A stretch of DNA of 64,000 nt, taken from assembly GCA_022457155.1 (NCBI GenBank), contig JAJGOT010000346.1, positions 489,501-553,500 on the forward strand, in the 5' to 3' direction. Positions 1 to 7,774 of this stretch are shown one piece after another (positions within the stretch are counted from its first letter, which is position 1; every line of letters begins with the position of its first letter). The notes below the pieces were generated by a model. The model worked only from the letters and a program-made list of their open reading frames with translations, did no database searches and was not told the DNA's origin. This DNA comes from Cladopsammia gracilis (Eukaryota; Cnidaria; Anthozoa; Scleractinia; Dendrophylliidae). Position numbers and translations under genes: made by a program.

Positions 1-247
1 CACCACAATCTTTACAAAAATACCGTCGTCTACCGTGTTCACAAATCCTTGATCCCGAACACTCCTTACAATTGTATTTATTTTTCCCGTGTGGGCAAAG
101 TTTTTCTTTACGTTCTGGTGATTTCACAGGTTCTTTCAATTCTACAGCTTGTAAAGCATCGATGAGTTCGGCTTTCCGCATTAGATACCATCCTTTAATT
201 TTCTGCTCTTTTGCTTCAGCTTTCAACTGTTTCACAGACTTTTCCAT
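1..247 (-). CDS. SAP-like and CxHG zinc-motif protein (partial, runs off left edge)
   Basis: The frame starts at the ATG at 247 and is open to the window edge, giving 82 visible residues. Residues 5-32 form a short SAP/Rho-N-like helix pair with the block IKGWYLMRKAELIDAL, a fold usually tied to DNA or RNA binding. It is followed by two zinc-knuckle-like units, CPHGKNKYNCKEC and CEHGRRRYFCKDC, of a kind common in large DNA viruses. The block is nearly identical, also in DNA, to the one in the next gene (292-477), so the two are recent duplicates. The candidate promoter motif TGGTATTAAA lies 24 nt upstream at 272-281. A nucleic-acid-binding regulator is an inference. The C-terminus is not visible. 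Confidence 0.75.
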   Translation of the reverse strand, partial: MEKSVKQLKAEAKEQKIKGWYLMRKAELIDALQAVELKEPVKSPERKEKLCPHGKNKYNCKECSGSRICEHGRRRYFCKDCG

Positions 248-271
248 TTGTTTTATAAGGTACTTTATATT

Positions 272-281
272 TTTAATACCA
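272..281 (-). promoter_or_regulatory. Candidate early promoter motif TGGTATTAAA, copy 1
   Basis: The 10-mer reads TGGTATTAAA on the minus strand, 24 nt before the ATG at 247. The same 10-mer precedes three other viral genes (486-495, 1435-1444, 10842-10851). No other copy was noticed by eye in the viral region. Confidence 0.55.
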
Positions 282-291
282 TTTTTGATAC

Positions 292-477
292 TTACGAAAC
301 AGTCTTAATAACCTTCACTAGAGGTTCATATATATCTAATTCAGTCAAAGCATCGATGAGTTCAGCTTTTCGCATTAGATACCAACCTTTAATTTTCTTC
401 TCTTTTGCTAAATGACGTAATTCTTTGAAGGTATAATCTGTTCGATTAATCAACGGTCTTTCCCATCCATCATCCAT
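292..477 (-). CDS. Small SAP-like protein (61 aa)
   Basis: A 61-residue protein from the ATG at 477. It consists almost entirely of one SAP/Rho-N-like helix pair, residues 18-45, with the sequence KKIKGWYLMRKAELIDAL. The gene lies 44 bp upstream of the related gene at 1-247. The same type of module forms the N-terminus of the DNA polymerase at 10,883. No catalytic residues are visible. Binding of nucleic acid is known for SAP domains in general and only inferred here. The motif TGGTATTAAA sits 8 nt upstream of the ATG. Confidence 0.65.
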   Translation of the reverse strand: MDDGWERPLINRTDYTFKELRHLAKEKKIKGWYLMRKAELIDALTELDIYEPLVKVIKTVS

Positions 478-485
478 TTTATTTA

Positions 486-495
486 TTTAATACCA
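486..495 (-). promoter_or_regulatory. Candidate early promoter motif TGGTATTAAA, copy 2
   Basis: Perfect copy of the 10-mer on the minus strand, 8 nt before the ATG at 477. It is the closest to its start codon of the four copies, so the mRNA leader would be very short or start within the motif. Confidence 0.5.
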
Positions 496-506
496 AATCT
501 TTATGT

Positions 507-989
507 TCATTTGAATTTTTTATCATATCGATCTTCGATTCGAGATGAATATACCGGACATAGATCGATGATTATCTCATCGATCAACCTCATATCGTTA
601 ACAAACGATTCGTGATCGAACTGTTTTCCACGCAGACAAGACCGCAAATCAACCAAAACTTTCTGGTATGTCGTAAATGCAAATTTACTCATCTCAATCC
701 GTCGGTTATAATTTTTATAATCGGTAAATGTTTTGACCAACAACCCTGCACCGGAAATGACACCTAAAATAATAGGGTTCAACGTAATTCCACCGGCAAT
801 TGTACCACCGGCGATAAGAGAGGATGAACTCAATTTACACAAGAGATTCATCCGTTTGAGATGTCTAAAAGTTTTTTTATAACACCACCATTTCTTGTGA
901 TAAAAACTGTAAAGGGATTTGATCACCGTTAATTTTGTCTCGTCGATCGATGTATCGATGTGATTGAATGCAAAAAGATCGTATCTCAT
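507..989 (-). CDS. Predicted two-helix membrane protein (160 aa)
   Basis: The frame starts at the ATG at 989. It has a basic, aromatic N-terminal helix (about 20-50), then a Gly/Ile/Leu-rich hydrophobic stretch (about 55-90) that could form two closely spaced membrane helices split by a short turn. A long polar helical tail follows (about 95-160). No signal peptide or enzyme motif is seen. The topology (helix, two TM, long cytosolic helix) recalls SLATT-type membrane effectors, but I see no diagnostic residue, so this is only a shape comparison. The start is 31 bp from a divergent small ORF at 1021. A role in virion or membrane biology is unproven. Confidence 0.6.
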   Translation of the reverse strand: MRYDLFAFNHIDTSIDETKLTVIKSLYSFYHKKWWCYKKTFRHLKRMNLLCKLSSSSLIAGGTIAGGITLNPIILGVISGAGLLVKTFTDYKNYNRRIEMSKFAFTTYQKVLVDLRSCLRGKQFDHESFVNDMRLIDEIIIDLCPVYSSRIEDRYDKKFK

Positions 990-1020
990 TTTATAAAGAA
1001 TAATAATATAATTTTAAAAA

Positions 1021-1146
1021 ATGATCGCATTCATTTTCATTCTTGTCTCTTTTATAAACGAGCATGGTCATAGACCTCAATGGCTGCAAGAATGTCGAGA
1101 AATCACAAGAGAGGTCGTAGAAGCGCTTGAACACACAAGTGTGTGA
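1021..1146 (+). CDS. Possible small membrane or secreted protein (41 aa)
   Basis: The ATG at 1021 opens 41 residues with a hydrophobic N-terminus (MIAFIFILVSF), then a polar helix. It diverges from the gene at 507-989 across a 31-bp AT-only spacer. Its stop is 11 nt before the palindrome at 1157-1185, a spacing like that of better supported genes here. The length is too short to exclude chance. I do not recognise the family. Confidence 0.35.
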   Translation: MIAFIFILVSFINEHGHRPQWLQECREITREVVEALEHTSV

Positions 1147-1156
1147 AAGATCATCT

Positions 1157-1185
1157 AATTTATTATACGAAACGTATAATAAATT
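1157..1185. terminator. Palindrome between convergent genes, candidate 3'-end hairpin
   Basis: A 13-bp perfect stem (AATTTATTATACG and its complement) with loop AAA. It lies 11 nt after the stop of the plus ORF at 1021-1146 and 22 nt after the minus gene stop at 1208, so one element could serve both. The core TTATTATAC...GTATAATAA recurs at 5186-5212 and 9006-9032. Confidence 0.55.
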
Positions 1186-1207
1186 TAAATTTGACCGTAT
1201 TTACGCT

Positions 1208-1408
1208 TCATCTTTCAGATTCATCTTCAGATTCAGATGAAATGTAAAATTCAACAGGTTCCCCGTAACAACGACGGTGAATTTCAATGTAATCGATCAA
1301 GATCTCTTTTGGATCCTCACCATATTCTTCCAAAATTAACATTAGATCGTTCAATGATAATGATCCAAGATGCTCGGTTGGAACACGAAGTAACCGTTTT
1401 CTATCCAT
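1208..1408 (-). CDS. Small acidic hypothetical protein (66 aa)
   Basis: The ATG at 1408 is preferred over the TTG at 1423. The basic N-terminus (MDRKRLLRVP) leads into a helical segment and a highly acidic Ser/Glu/Asp tail. No family is recognised. The candidate promoter motif TGGTATTAAA is 26 nt upstream. The gene is followed by the palindrome at 1157-1185. Its size, promoter motif and grouping with the SAP-like genes suggest a regulatory early protein, which is inference only. Confidence 0.55.
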   Translation of the reverse strand: MDRKRLLRVPTEHLGSLSLNDLMLILEEYGEDPKEILIDYIEIHRRCYGEPVEFYISSESEDESER

Positions 1409-1434
1409 TGTCTTTTTATACAAGAAAATATTTC

Positions 1435-1444
1435 TTTAATACCA
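1435..1444 (-). promoter_or_regulatory. Candidate early promoter motif TGGTATTAAA, copy 3
   Basis: Perfect minus-strand copy, 26 nt before the ATG at 1408. It lies between the stop of the fibre-like gene (1451) and the small acidic gene, so the small gene has its own initiation signal rather than depending on read-through. Confidence 0.5.
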
Positions 1445-1450
1445 TATTTT

Positions 1451-3271
1451 TCAAATCATTTCAAGCCGCAGACTTACCAAACATTTATTGATGATGGGTC
1501 CTTGTAAACTCACATCTATTCTCACACTAAACTGTTCAGACTCTTCTAGAACTACATCGTTGGATAGGTGACAGACCTGTTTCTTACCACCCATTCCCCT
1601 TCCTATTACATTGTTTATCAACACGGCGATATGAGGATACGTTTCGACCGTATCGAGAATGTTAACACAACATTTTACGATCTTACACTTAACAGGAACC
1701 ATAGTATCTTTTTCTCCTAAAAATAGAGCAAATGTCTGATTCTTAGCTCTATCGTAAACACCATCTTTTACAAACGCACTTCCACTACCGCTAGGTAGCG
1801 ATGGAGAGTTGATAATCGCATGTTTGTTCATATCTAAAACGGTCTGCATAACCATTTTACGATTCTCAAAAAAATAAGGAGAATCGTAAACATTCGATGG
1901 AACATCTGAGTGGTTTCCTTTTATTCCGTAAATTATAAGGTAAGCTTGAGCTTGCGAAGCCGATGTTGGCGAGCCGCTACACTTTAGATCGACCCTAATA
2001 TATTTCGGCGGTGAGATCTTCCACTTATGTAGATTGATAATACTTCTACTGTAGCTACTAAACTTTTTCGTCGATTGTTTATTTATATTTATAGAAGCCG
2101 ATTGAACATCGACGCTGACACCGCTAATCGTAGGTGGAATAAATTCGATACAGACGGTATATTCTCCATCTGGTAATTTATATAAATTAAAACCGATTCT
2201 TGAGGCGTAGCTATTTAACGGATGTTTGTGTAATAAAAGACTGTAAACTTTTTTGTTTAGCGTATGCGGCGACTCCACCAGATCGACTATACCGGTAACG
2301 GTTATATCATGCTCGGAAGAGCTTTCGTCAACATTTTCCATTATGTACCGGAATTCATCTTTCATATCTTCCGAAGTACTAATATGCGATTCATCGATAT
2401 ATTTTTTGAGCTTATTTTCTACCTCGTTCGTATGAACTACCACATCCCCTATCATGAGATTAAGCTTTTTATCAGCACCGTCAACGTAAGATTTATTACA
2501 TGCGTCGGAACTATTTTGCGGATCTTCTAAATTTATAATCTTATGGTTCGACATATCGAAATCTTCACCGGACGGATTACTAATCTTACCAGAAACTATA
2601 TGATCCACGTATCTTTTATTAGCCCCTTGGTCGGCAACCGTCGGGTCCTTTACATTGTAAACCGTATTGTTTCCCATATCTAGCCCGCTTTCCATCGGAA
2701 ACGTCTCTTTGCGAGATAAAAAAATATTCCTAACATCGTTGTAAGAGACAAGATTGTTATAATTTGCTCCTAGATCGTGATAGGTCTGCTGTTTCGATTG
2801 GACAACATTATACAGTTCTTTCAGATCGATATTTTTCACGACCTCATGCGTCGGTTCAGGAGCGTTAGGATGAAATTTTTTCAGAGTTACCATATTGACA
2901 GCGCATAAATCGTTATCTTCATCCGTATCCATATTGGTGATAAGTTTTCTATTCATATCGATCTCTCCGGGAAGAATGATTTTATTTCCTCGAAGATCTA
3001 AATCACCGGTCATATGAGTCGATCCATCAACAAGAATAACATCTGTCCGATCTGCTTTTGTCGATAACGCATTTTCCATCTGATGTTTTGTTATCGCATC
3101 ATAATTACCCACTCCTTCGCCAACATTTACAAGACGTTTTTGTTGAATATCGTAATTGTTATTCACATCTAATTTCAAACCGGTATTCGTCTGTACTTGC
3201 TGATTGAAATTTTTTATATATTCCGATATATCGAAATCGGTGAATCTTCTGATATTATTGAAAATACCCAT
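1451..3271 (-). CDS. Fibre-like virion attachment protein (606 aa)
   Basis: The protein starts at the ATG at 3271. It carries repeated short units of the type found in viral and phage fibres: MTGDLDLRGNKI, DMNRKLITNMDTDEDN, LDMGNNTVYNVKDP...ANKRYVD and FDMSNHKIINLEDP...CNKSYVD (about residues 105-270). A coiled region follows (270-320), then two beta-rich globular parts (about 330-455 and 500-606). Such repeats usually form trimeric beta-prism shafts. The C-terminal parts may bind a receptor, which is inferred from position only. It sits directly upstream of the packaging ATPase start, in the same direction, 25 bp apart. No signal peptide is seen, in line with an intracellularly assembled virion. 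Confidence 0.7.
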   Translation of the reverse strand: MGIFNNIRRFTDFDISEYIKNFNQQVQTNTGLKLDVNNNYDIQQKRLVNVGEGVGNYDAITKHQMENALSTKADRTDVILVDGSTHMTGDLDLRGNKIILPGEIDMNRKLITNMDTDEDNDLCAVNMVTLKKFHPNAPEPTHEVVKNIDLKELYNVVQSKQQTYHDLGANYNNLVSYNDVRNIFLSRKETFPMESGLDMGNNTVYNVKDPTVADQGANKRYVDHIVSGKISNPSGEDFDMSNHKIINLEDPQNSSDACNKSYVDGADKKLNLMIGDVVVHTNEVENKLKKYIDESHISTSEDMKDEFRYIMENVDESSSEHDITVTGIVDLVESPHTLNKKVYSLLLHKHPLNSYASRIGFNLYKLPDGEYTVCIEFIPPTISGVSVDVQSASININKQSTKKFSSYSRSIINLHKWKISPPKYIRVDLKCSGSPTSASQAQAYLIIYGIKGNHSDVPSNVYDSPYFFENRKMVMQTVLDMNKHAIINSPSLPSGSGSAFVKDGVYDRAKNQTFALFLGEKDTMVPVKCKIVKCCVNILDTVETYPHIAVLINNVIGRGMGGKKQVCHLSNDVVLEESEQFSVRIDVSLQGPIINKCLVSLRLEMI

Positions 3272-3296
3272 ACTCTATTCTTATTTCATATAATTT

Positions 3297-3932
3297 TTAA
3301 AAACTCTCATCAAAGTTCTTGGTAACGCTTTTCTTTTCTTTGTCTAAAAATAAGAATTCATATGGACCAAGTTTATCGAAAAGAGCCGGATCTATTAGAT
3401 TTTCTTGCGCAATCAGATTCAGATGTTTTTTAGTCGTCGGCGGATACAAAATCATGTGGGAACAGTTCTGCCGTAGTTTTTGGGGAACATCATAGTAGGA
3501 TTGGGATAGATAGATCGGGGAAATTTTATGATGTCGACCATCTGTATAATGATTGGCGATTTTGTTTTGAACTGTTTGGGGAGCGTTAATAAGATCGTCA
3601 AAAACCACCACCTTTCTATTATCGATCGGATAGTCTGTCGTATCCATAATATCATCTTCGCCAAAAAGTTCTAAAATATCGTATCCGACTCTTTGACTGG
3701 CGTTTTCCATTAATTTTTGCAAGTCTTGAATTTTATCCTGATGTTGATTTGGTGAGTATAGATAAATCTTATCATAATAAATGAGCGGCTTTCTAAGAAT
3801 ATGCATTAGGGTGTTTGTTTTTCCGCATCGAGTTTGACCGGTTATCAGCATACGAAAATCTTCATTAAGAAAATCGTTCAACGAACGATTATTATCGTTA
3901 CTTTTTACCACATCGTAATTCGGTATTTTCAT
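3297..3932 (-). CDS. FtsK/HerA-type genome packaging ATPase
   Basis: The protein has 211 residues from the ATG at 3932. Walker A is GQTRCGKT (32-39) and Walker B is KVVVFDD (107-113). A polar sensor-like stretch PIYLSQSYYDVP lies at about 139-150. This arrangement and length fit the A32/FtsK-HerA ATPases of Polintons and related viruses, which pump DNA into the capsid using ATP. It is transcribed divergently from the gene at 4000 across 67 bp, and the fibre-like gene follows it. The frame is intact with both catalytic motifs present, so it is likely functional. Confidence 0.9.
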   Translation of the reverse strand: MKIPNYDVVKSNDNNRSLNDFLNEDFRMLITGQTRCGKTNTLMHILRKPLIYYDKIYLYSPNQHQDKIQDLQKLMENASQRVGYDILELFGEDDIMDTTDYPIDNRKVVVFDDLINAPQTVQNKIANHYTDGRHHKISPIYLSQSYYDVPQKLRQNCSHMILYPPTTKKHLNLIAQENLIDPALFDKLGPYEFLFLDKEKKSVTKNFDESF

Positions 3933-3999
3933 TTTGTTGAATAGGGTAAATAAACTTAAAGCGATTTTTTAAAAAATAATAAGTGTTGATTTAACAGAT
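3933..3999. promoter_or_regulatory. Divergent intergenic promoter region
   Basis: A 67-bp AT-rich spacer separates the ATPase ATG (minus) from the 389-residue gene (plus). It contains the self-complementary run ATTTTTTAAAAAAT at 3964-3977. It lacks the TGGTATTAAA motif found at the small genes and polB, so it may belong to a different, perhaps late, promoter class. Confidence 0.45.
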
Positions 4000-5169
4000 A
4001 TGGATATTGATAGGGTTAAAAAATATGCCGATTTAGAATTTGAAGGATTCAAAATCGCTAAAGCGGTTACCGATGTAAAGAATGAGGTGAAAAATAAAGA
4101 ACAGGTTCGCGATGTTGCGATGGGTGAATATTTTAAAACTCTGAGAGAACCGCTAATTGAACAACAACGTAAAACAGATGAAAAACAGGACAAAGTCATT
4201 CAGCAATTGAAAGAAAATCAATTGGCTCTAACCAGCGGTTTCAAAGATCTGGTTGAAACCAATAAGGATATTTTAACATTGAATAAAGAGCTACCCTTCG
4301 GTGGTGACCAACCAACGGAAATACCCGCAATACCTGAACCACCACCGAAGGGTAAAGTAATAACCGCCGAACCGAATAAGATGTTCACAGAAAGCGAATT
4401 AGAATTTTTAAAAGAAACTTTTCATGAACCTAACGAGCTACTTAAGATGAGCGATCAACAACTTGTTGCAACTTATAATGAAGCTAAAGATGAAAACAGA
4501 AGTGTCGGAATAAAGATAGGTGGTTTGAAAAGAAGAAAACCAAAGACAGAAGAAGAAAAACAACAACTCGATTATGATCTGAAAATATATGAAAGAACAA
4601 GAGATATACTAGACCGATATTTAACAACGATTAAGAATGTAAAAATTTTACCGCAATATACAAAACAAAAACAAGGTGAAGGGGTACGCAAGTACAAACA
4701 ACCGAGACGAAACGCTTATAAAATTCAGAAAAATAATCAATACGGAGGTCTATTGATCGACATGCCCAAGCTAATGAAAGATCTGAAACTAAACGCTTAT
4801 CGCGGCGGAAAATTAATTTATCAAGCCGATGCTGATAAATCGCTGATCAATTTACTAACGAAAAGATACAATCCTAAAACAAAATATAGCATGAACGCTG
4901 TAAAAGTTTTTAACGATCTGAATATACTGAGTAATTTACCTCCTCATAAATCATCTGGTAAATCGAAAATGATCGGTTCAAGTATAGTTTATTATGATGA
5001 TCCTAACAAATTGGCAGACCGGATGAAGATAATAATCGGTTCGATGGCCGCCGGTAACAATTCACCTGTTTTGAGAAATGATTTATCGCAAATTAACGAT
5101 GAATTGTTAAGAATAGGAGCGATAGATAAGACAGCTCATGAGAAATTATATAAAAAATATTTAGCGTAA
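4000..5169 (+). CDS. Conserved Polinton-type protein of unknown function (389 aa)
   Basis: The protein starts at the ATG at 4000. Residues 1-105 are charged and predicted coiled coil (KTDEKQDKVIQQLKEN). A Pro-rich linker (105-125) and a second Lys/Glu-rich helical part (130-235) follow. The C-terminal domain is globular (about 240-389) with the block QYGGLLIDMPKLMKDLK. I recognise this C-terminal block as typical of proteins next to the capsid genes in cnidarian Polintons, but know no assigned function. It heads the plus-strand virion gene cluster. A structural or scaffolding role is inferred from position and coiled coils. Confidence 0.65.
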   Translation: MDIDRVKKYADLEFEGFKIAKAVTDVKNEVKNKEQVRDVAMGEYFKTLREPLIEQQRKTDEKQDKVIQQLKENQLALTSGFKDLVETNKDILTLNKELPFGGDQPTEIPAIPEPPPKGKVITAEPNKMFTESELEFLKETFHEPNELLKMSDQQLVATYNEAKDENRSVGIKIGGLKRRKPKTEEEKQQLDYDLKIYERTRDILDRYLTTIKNVKILPQYTKQKQGEGVRKYKQPRRNAYKIQKNNQYGGLLIDMPKLMKDLKLNAYRGGKLIYQADADKSLINLLTKRYNPKTKYSMNAVKVFNDLNILSNLPPHKSSGKSKMIGSSIVYYDDPNKLADRMKIIIGSMAAGNNSPVLRNDLSQINDELLRIGAIDKTAHEKLYKKYLA

Positions 5170-5185
5170 TTAAAAATTAAAAAGG

Positions 5186-5212
5186 TTTTATTATACGGAT
5201 CGTATAATAAAA
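5186..5212. terminator. Palindrome between tandem genes, candidate 3'-end hairpin
   Basis: A 12-bp perfect stem, TTTTATTATACG / CGTATAATAAAA, with loop GAT. It starts 16 nt after the stop at 5169 and ends at the base before the next ATG (5213). The preceding AT tract and the stem form a module almost copied at 8989-9032. A 3'-end signal is favoured over a promoter because these palindromes track stop codons. Confidence 0.6.
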
Positions 5213-5974
5213 ATGGATGTTAACAGAACGCTAGTTTTCAAATCTATAGATGCGAGAAAACAAAATCCTAATAATAAACCGGGAAATTTTACTGTAAGGT
5301 TTACTCCTGAGTTGAGATTGGACGATAATAAAGAATGTTTTTTGGCATTGGATCATCTTAGCATGACTGCGAGTTGGCATAACATTCGTCCCGAATATGA
5401 TAACAACAAACTAAAAATATCAAAAGATAAAGGTCAAACATACGAAACGATTACTTTTCCATCAGGGGTTTATGATTACGAAGATATAAATGATTTTATC
5501 CACAAAACGATTGGAAAAATACCCAACACGGATGAATATGGAATTAGCGTATTGTTTGATCTTACAACTTACAAGGTATTTATTCAATTGAATGAAAATT
5601 TCCGCATCGATTTCCGTTCGAGTGGAAATTTTAATATTTTACTCGGATGGAAATCGAAAGTTTTAACGAGTAGCGGTTATGGGGAAAATTTCCCTAATAT
5701 CAGTAACAGCATCGATAATCTTTACCTAAAATGTAGTTTGTTGAGCGATTCGATCGTTTCAGGAAAGCGAAGCAATACCTTATTCACATTCTCAACAAAT
5801 ACAAAAACAAGGTCTTTACCTTTTGAAATCTACCCGAGAGTAAATTATTTATGGCATAAGATGAATAGAAAAGACATATCTGAAGTAACCTTTTACTTGG
5901 CCGACGATGAAGATAGAATTGTTGATCTGAACGATATCGATATCTCCATAACTGTAGTGTTAAAAGAAGTATAG
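5213..5974 (+). CDS. Minor capsid (penton-like) protein
   Basis: The protein has 253 residues from the ATG at 5213. It has no helical coiled coil and is rich in beta-strand type segments, for example GNFTVRFTPELRLDD near 24-38 and the C-terminal DISEVTFYLADDED. Its length, beta character and place before the major capsid gene match the single jelly-roll penton protein of Polintons, which forms capsid vertices. The match rests on pattern recognition, not on a catalytic motif. The next gene starts 32 bp downstream, in a tight virion gene cluster. Confidence 0.7.
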   Translation: MDVNRTLVFKSIDARKQNPNNKPGNFTVRFTPELRLDDNKECFLALDHLSMTASWHNIRPEYDNNKLKISKDKGQTYETITFPSGVYDYEDINDFIHKTIGKIPNTDEYGISVLFDLTTYKVFIQLNENFRIDFRSSGNFNILLGWKSKVLTSSGYGENFPNISNSIDNLYLKCSLLSDSIVSGKRSNTLFTFSTNTKTRSLPFEIYPRVNYLWHKMNRKDISEVTFYLADDEDRIVDLNDIDISITVVLKEV

Positions 5975-6006
5975 AAATTTATTTAGAATTTATAAAACAA
6001 CTACGT

Positions 6007-6405
6007 ATGGAAGAACAAAGAAGAGTAAGAGATTTTGATACGGGAGAAAATTCTTATATTGATGGTTCCGGTTTCTTCGACATATTTACAAAAATCGGCA
6101 AAACCATAACAGGAAAAACAGCGAGTAAATTGGCTAGTAAAGCGGCAGAAAAACTTATTGAAAAAGGTGCTGAACAGGTCGGCCAAAAAACCGGTGAAGT
6201 TCTTGGTGAAAAAATTTATGACAAGTTTTCATCCAAAGGTAAAAAAGAACCTGCTGCACCACCGCCACCAGCACCACCGCCACAAATCTCAGGTGAAACA
6301 AAAGGAGTCGATATTATTAAATTTTTAAACGAAGAAAACGCTAAGAAGGAGAAGAAAGAAGAGAAATTTCAATACATCCGAAATATCGTAAATGATCTGA
6401 TTTAA
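6007..6405 (+). CDS. Small Ala/Lys-rich virion-type protein (132 aa)
   Basis: The protein begins MEEQRRVRDFDTGENSYIDG. It then has an amphipathic Ala/Lys/Gly helical region (about 25-80, with units such as KLASKAAEKLIEKGAEQ), a Pro-rich linker (82-95), and a charged tail. Amphipathic segments like this occur in membrane-active or core minor proteins of adenovirus-like virions, but no diagnostic motif is present. It lies between the penton-like and major capsid genes. The likely role is a minor virion component, by position. Confidence 0.6.
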   Translation: MEEQRRVRDFDTGENSYIDGSGFFDIFTKIGKTITGKTASKLASKAAEKLIEKGAEQVGQKTGEVLGEKIYDKFSSKGKKEPAAPPPPAPPPQISGETKGVDIIKFLNEENAKKEKKEEKFQYIRNIVNDLI

Positions 6406-6420
6406 TTTTAAAAATAATTT

Positions 6421-6441
6421 CTTATTATAATTCATAATAAG
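6421..6441. terminator. Short palindrome before the capsid gene
   Basis: An 8-bp perfect stem (CTTATTAT / ATAATAAG) with a 5-nt loop. It starts 16 nt after the stop at 6405 and ends just before the ATG at 6443, the same layout as at 5186-5212. Confidence 0.5.
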
Positions 6442-6442
6442 A

Positions 6443-7741
6443 ATGAATTTCAGAAATCCAGAATTGGTCAAACGATATGAATACGTGTCCTACGATTTGG
6501 AAACACCGCTAATCGATAATGTCGCAAATAATAATAGACAGGTTAAGAATAATTATCGATTCACGGTTGATAACTCTTCAGAAGCAAATCCGATCGATTG
6601 GTATAACGCTTATCTGGAGGTAGATTTCAAACTTGTTACGCTTGCTGATAGTACAACCGGTATAACAGCAGGACCAAATAACGGTAATCAAGATTGTACC
6701 ACAACTAATGGTCATACATTTATAAGACAGATACAGGTTGAATGCAACGGGATGACAGTTTATAATAACTCAAGAGCTAATGAAACATCGAACGTACTTT
6801 CCCTCTTAAAATATACAAAAAGTTATGCCGACACGATCGGTAAAGATCAGTTTTTATATTTAGATTCATCCACGGGAACAACAGAAGCACGACCGGCTCA
6901 AGCGCTATATAACGAAGGTTTTGCTAGAAGAAAGATTTTGACGGATGCTGCAGCTGTTAACAAAATATCGATTCCGCTAAATCTATACAGCTATTTTGCA
7001 GCTTTCAAAAATAATCTTCACCCGAATATCAAGACAAATCTTCTCATAGAACTTGAAAGCGATAACAATATAATTTTCAGAAAAGGAGCTGCTCCAGATA
7101 GTAAGGTGATCTTAACAAAATTAAGATTGTGGTGTCCAAAAATTATTTTCAACGGTTTAGGTATGAAACAGTATCTTGACGATTATTTGAAACCCAAAAA
7201 ATGGACCTATTTGAGAGAACACACCGAAATATTACAAACATCCTCTATAAATAGCTCCTTTCGAATAAGTACAGGTATTAGGAGACCGAGACATGTTTTC
7301 ATCTGGGTTGTTCCCGAGGCAAGTTATAGTAATCAGGAGCAAAATATATTTACTTTCAAAACATTTGGAATCGGTGCAAACAATCGATATTTTTCTAGAG
7401 CACACTTGCAAATAAATAACAGCATCCGGTATCCTCAATTAGAGATGACATCAGATGAGGAGTCAAGACTTTACAGAGCTTTGTTATCCTACAGTTCCGC
7501 TTACAACGACTTTTTAAGCGGAACAATAATTGACCGATCAAATTTCAGAAATCTTTTTGGAATTCTATACTTTAATCTTAGAAACCAAGAAGAAGATGTA
7601 AAAGATGGTGTAGTTTCACTTACTTTCAATTATGAATTAAACGGAGCAAATCCAACAAATTATAGAATAAATGCTTTAGTTTTACATGAAAAAGAGATAG
7701 AGTTATACACGTCATCCGGAAAAATATTAATAAAAGCGTAA
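6443..7741 (+). CDS. Major capsid protein, double jelly-roll type
   Basis: The protein has 432 residues from the ATG at 6443. It begins MNFRNPELVKRYEYVSYDLE and continues with beta-rich segments such as DWYNAYLEVDFKLV near residue 52, a central region GLGMKQYLDDYLKPKKW, and a C-terminal half with SLTFNYELNGANPTNYRINA. These features and the location between penton-like and pX-like genes fit the hexon-like capsid proteins of Polintons, which form trimeric capsomers. It is at the short end for this family. The frame is intact. The assignment is by family pattern, without structure prediction. Confidence 0.8.
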   Translation: MNFRNPELVKRYEYVSYDLETPLIDNVANNNRQVKNNYRFTVDNSSEANPIDWYNAYLEVDFKLVTLADSTTGITAGPNNGNQDCTTTNGHTFIRQIQVECNGMTVYNNSRANETSNVLSLLKYTKSYADTIGKDQFLYLDSSTGTTEARPAQALYNEGFARRKILTDAAAVNKISIPLNLYSYFAAFKNNLHPNIKTNLLIELESDNNIIFRKGAAPDSKVILTKLRLWCPKIIFNGLGMKQYLDDYLKPKKWTYLREHTEILQTSSINSSFRISTGIRRPRHVFIWVVPEASYSNQEQNIFTFKTFGIGANNRYFSRAHLQINNSIRYPQLEMTSDEESRLYRALLSYSSAYNDFLSGTIIDRSNFRNLFGILYFNLRNQEEDVKDGVVSLTFNYELNGANPTNYRINALVLHEKEIELYTSSGKILIKA

Positions 7742-7774
7742 ATCTAATTAAAATTATATTTTGTAAAATTAAAA

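Noticed and set aside
1208..1423. TTG start at 1423 for the small acidic protein
   Set aside because: An ATG at 1408 is available and lies at a suitable distance from the promoter-like motif.
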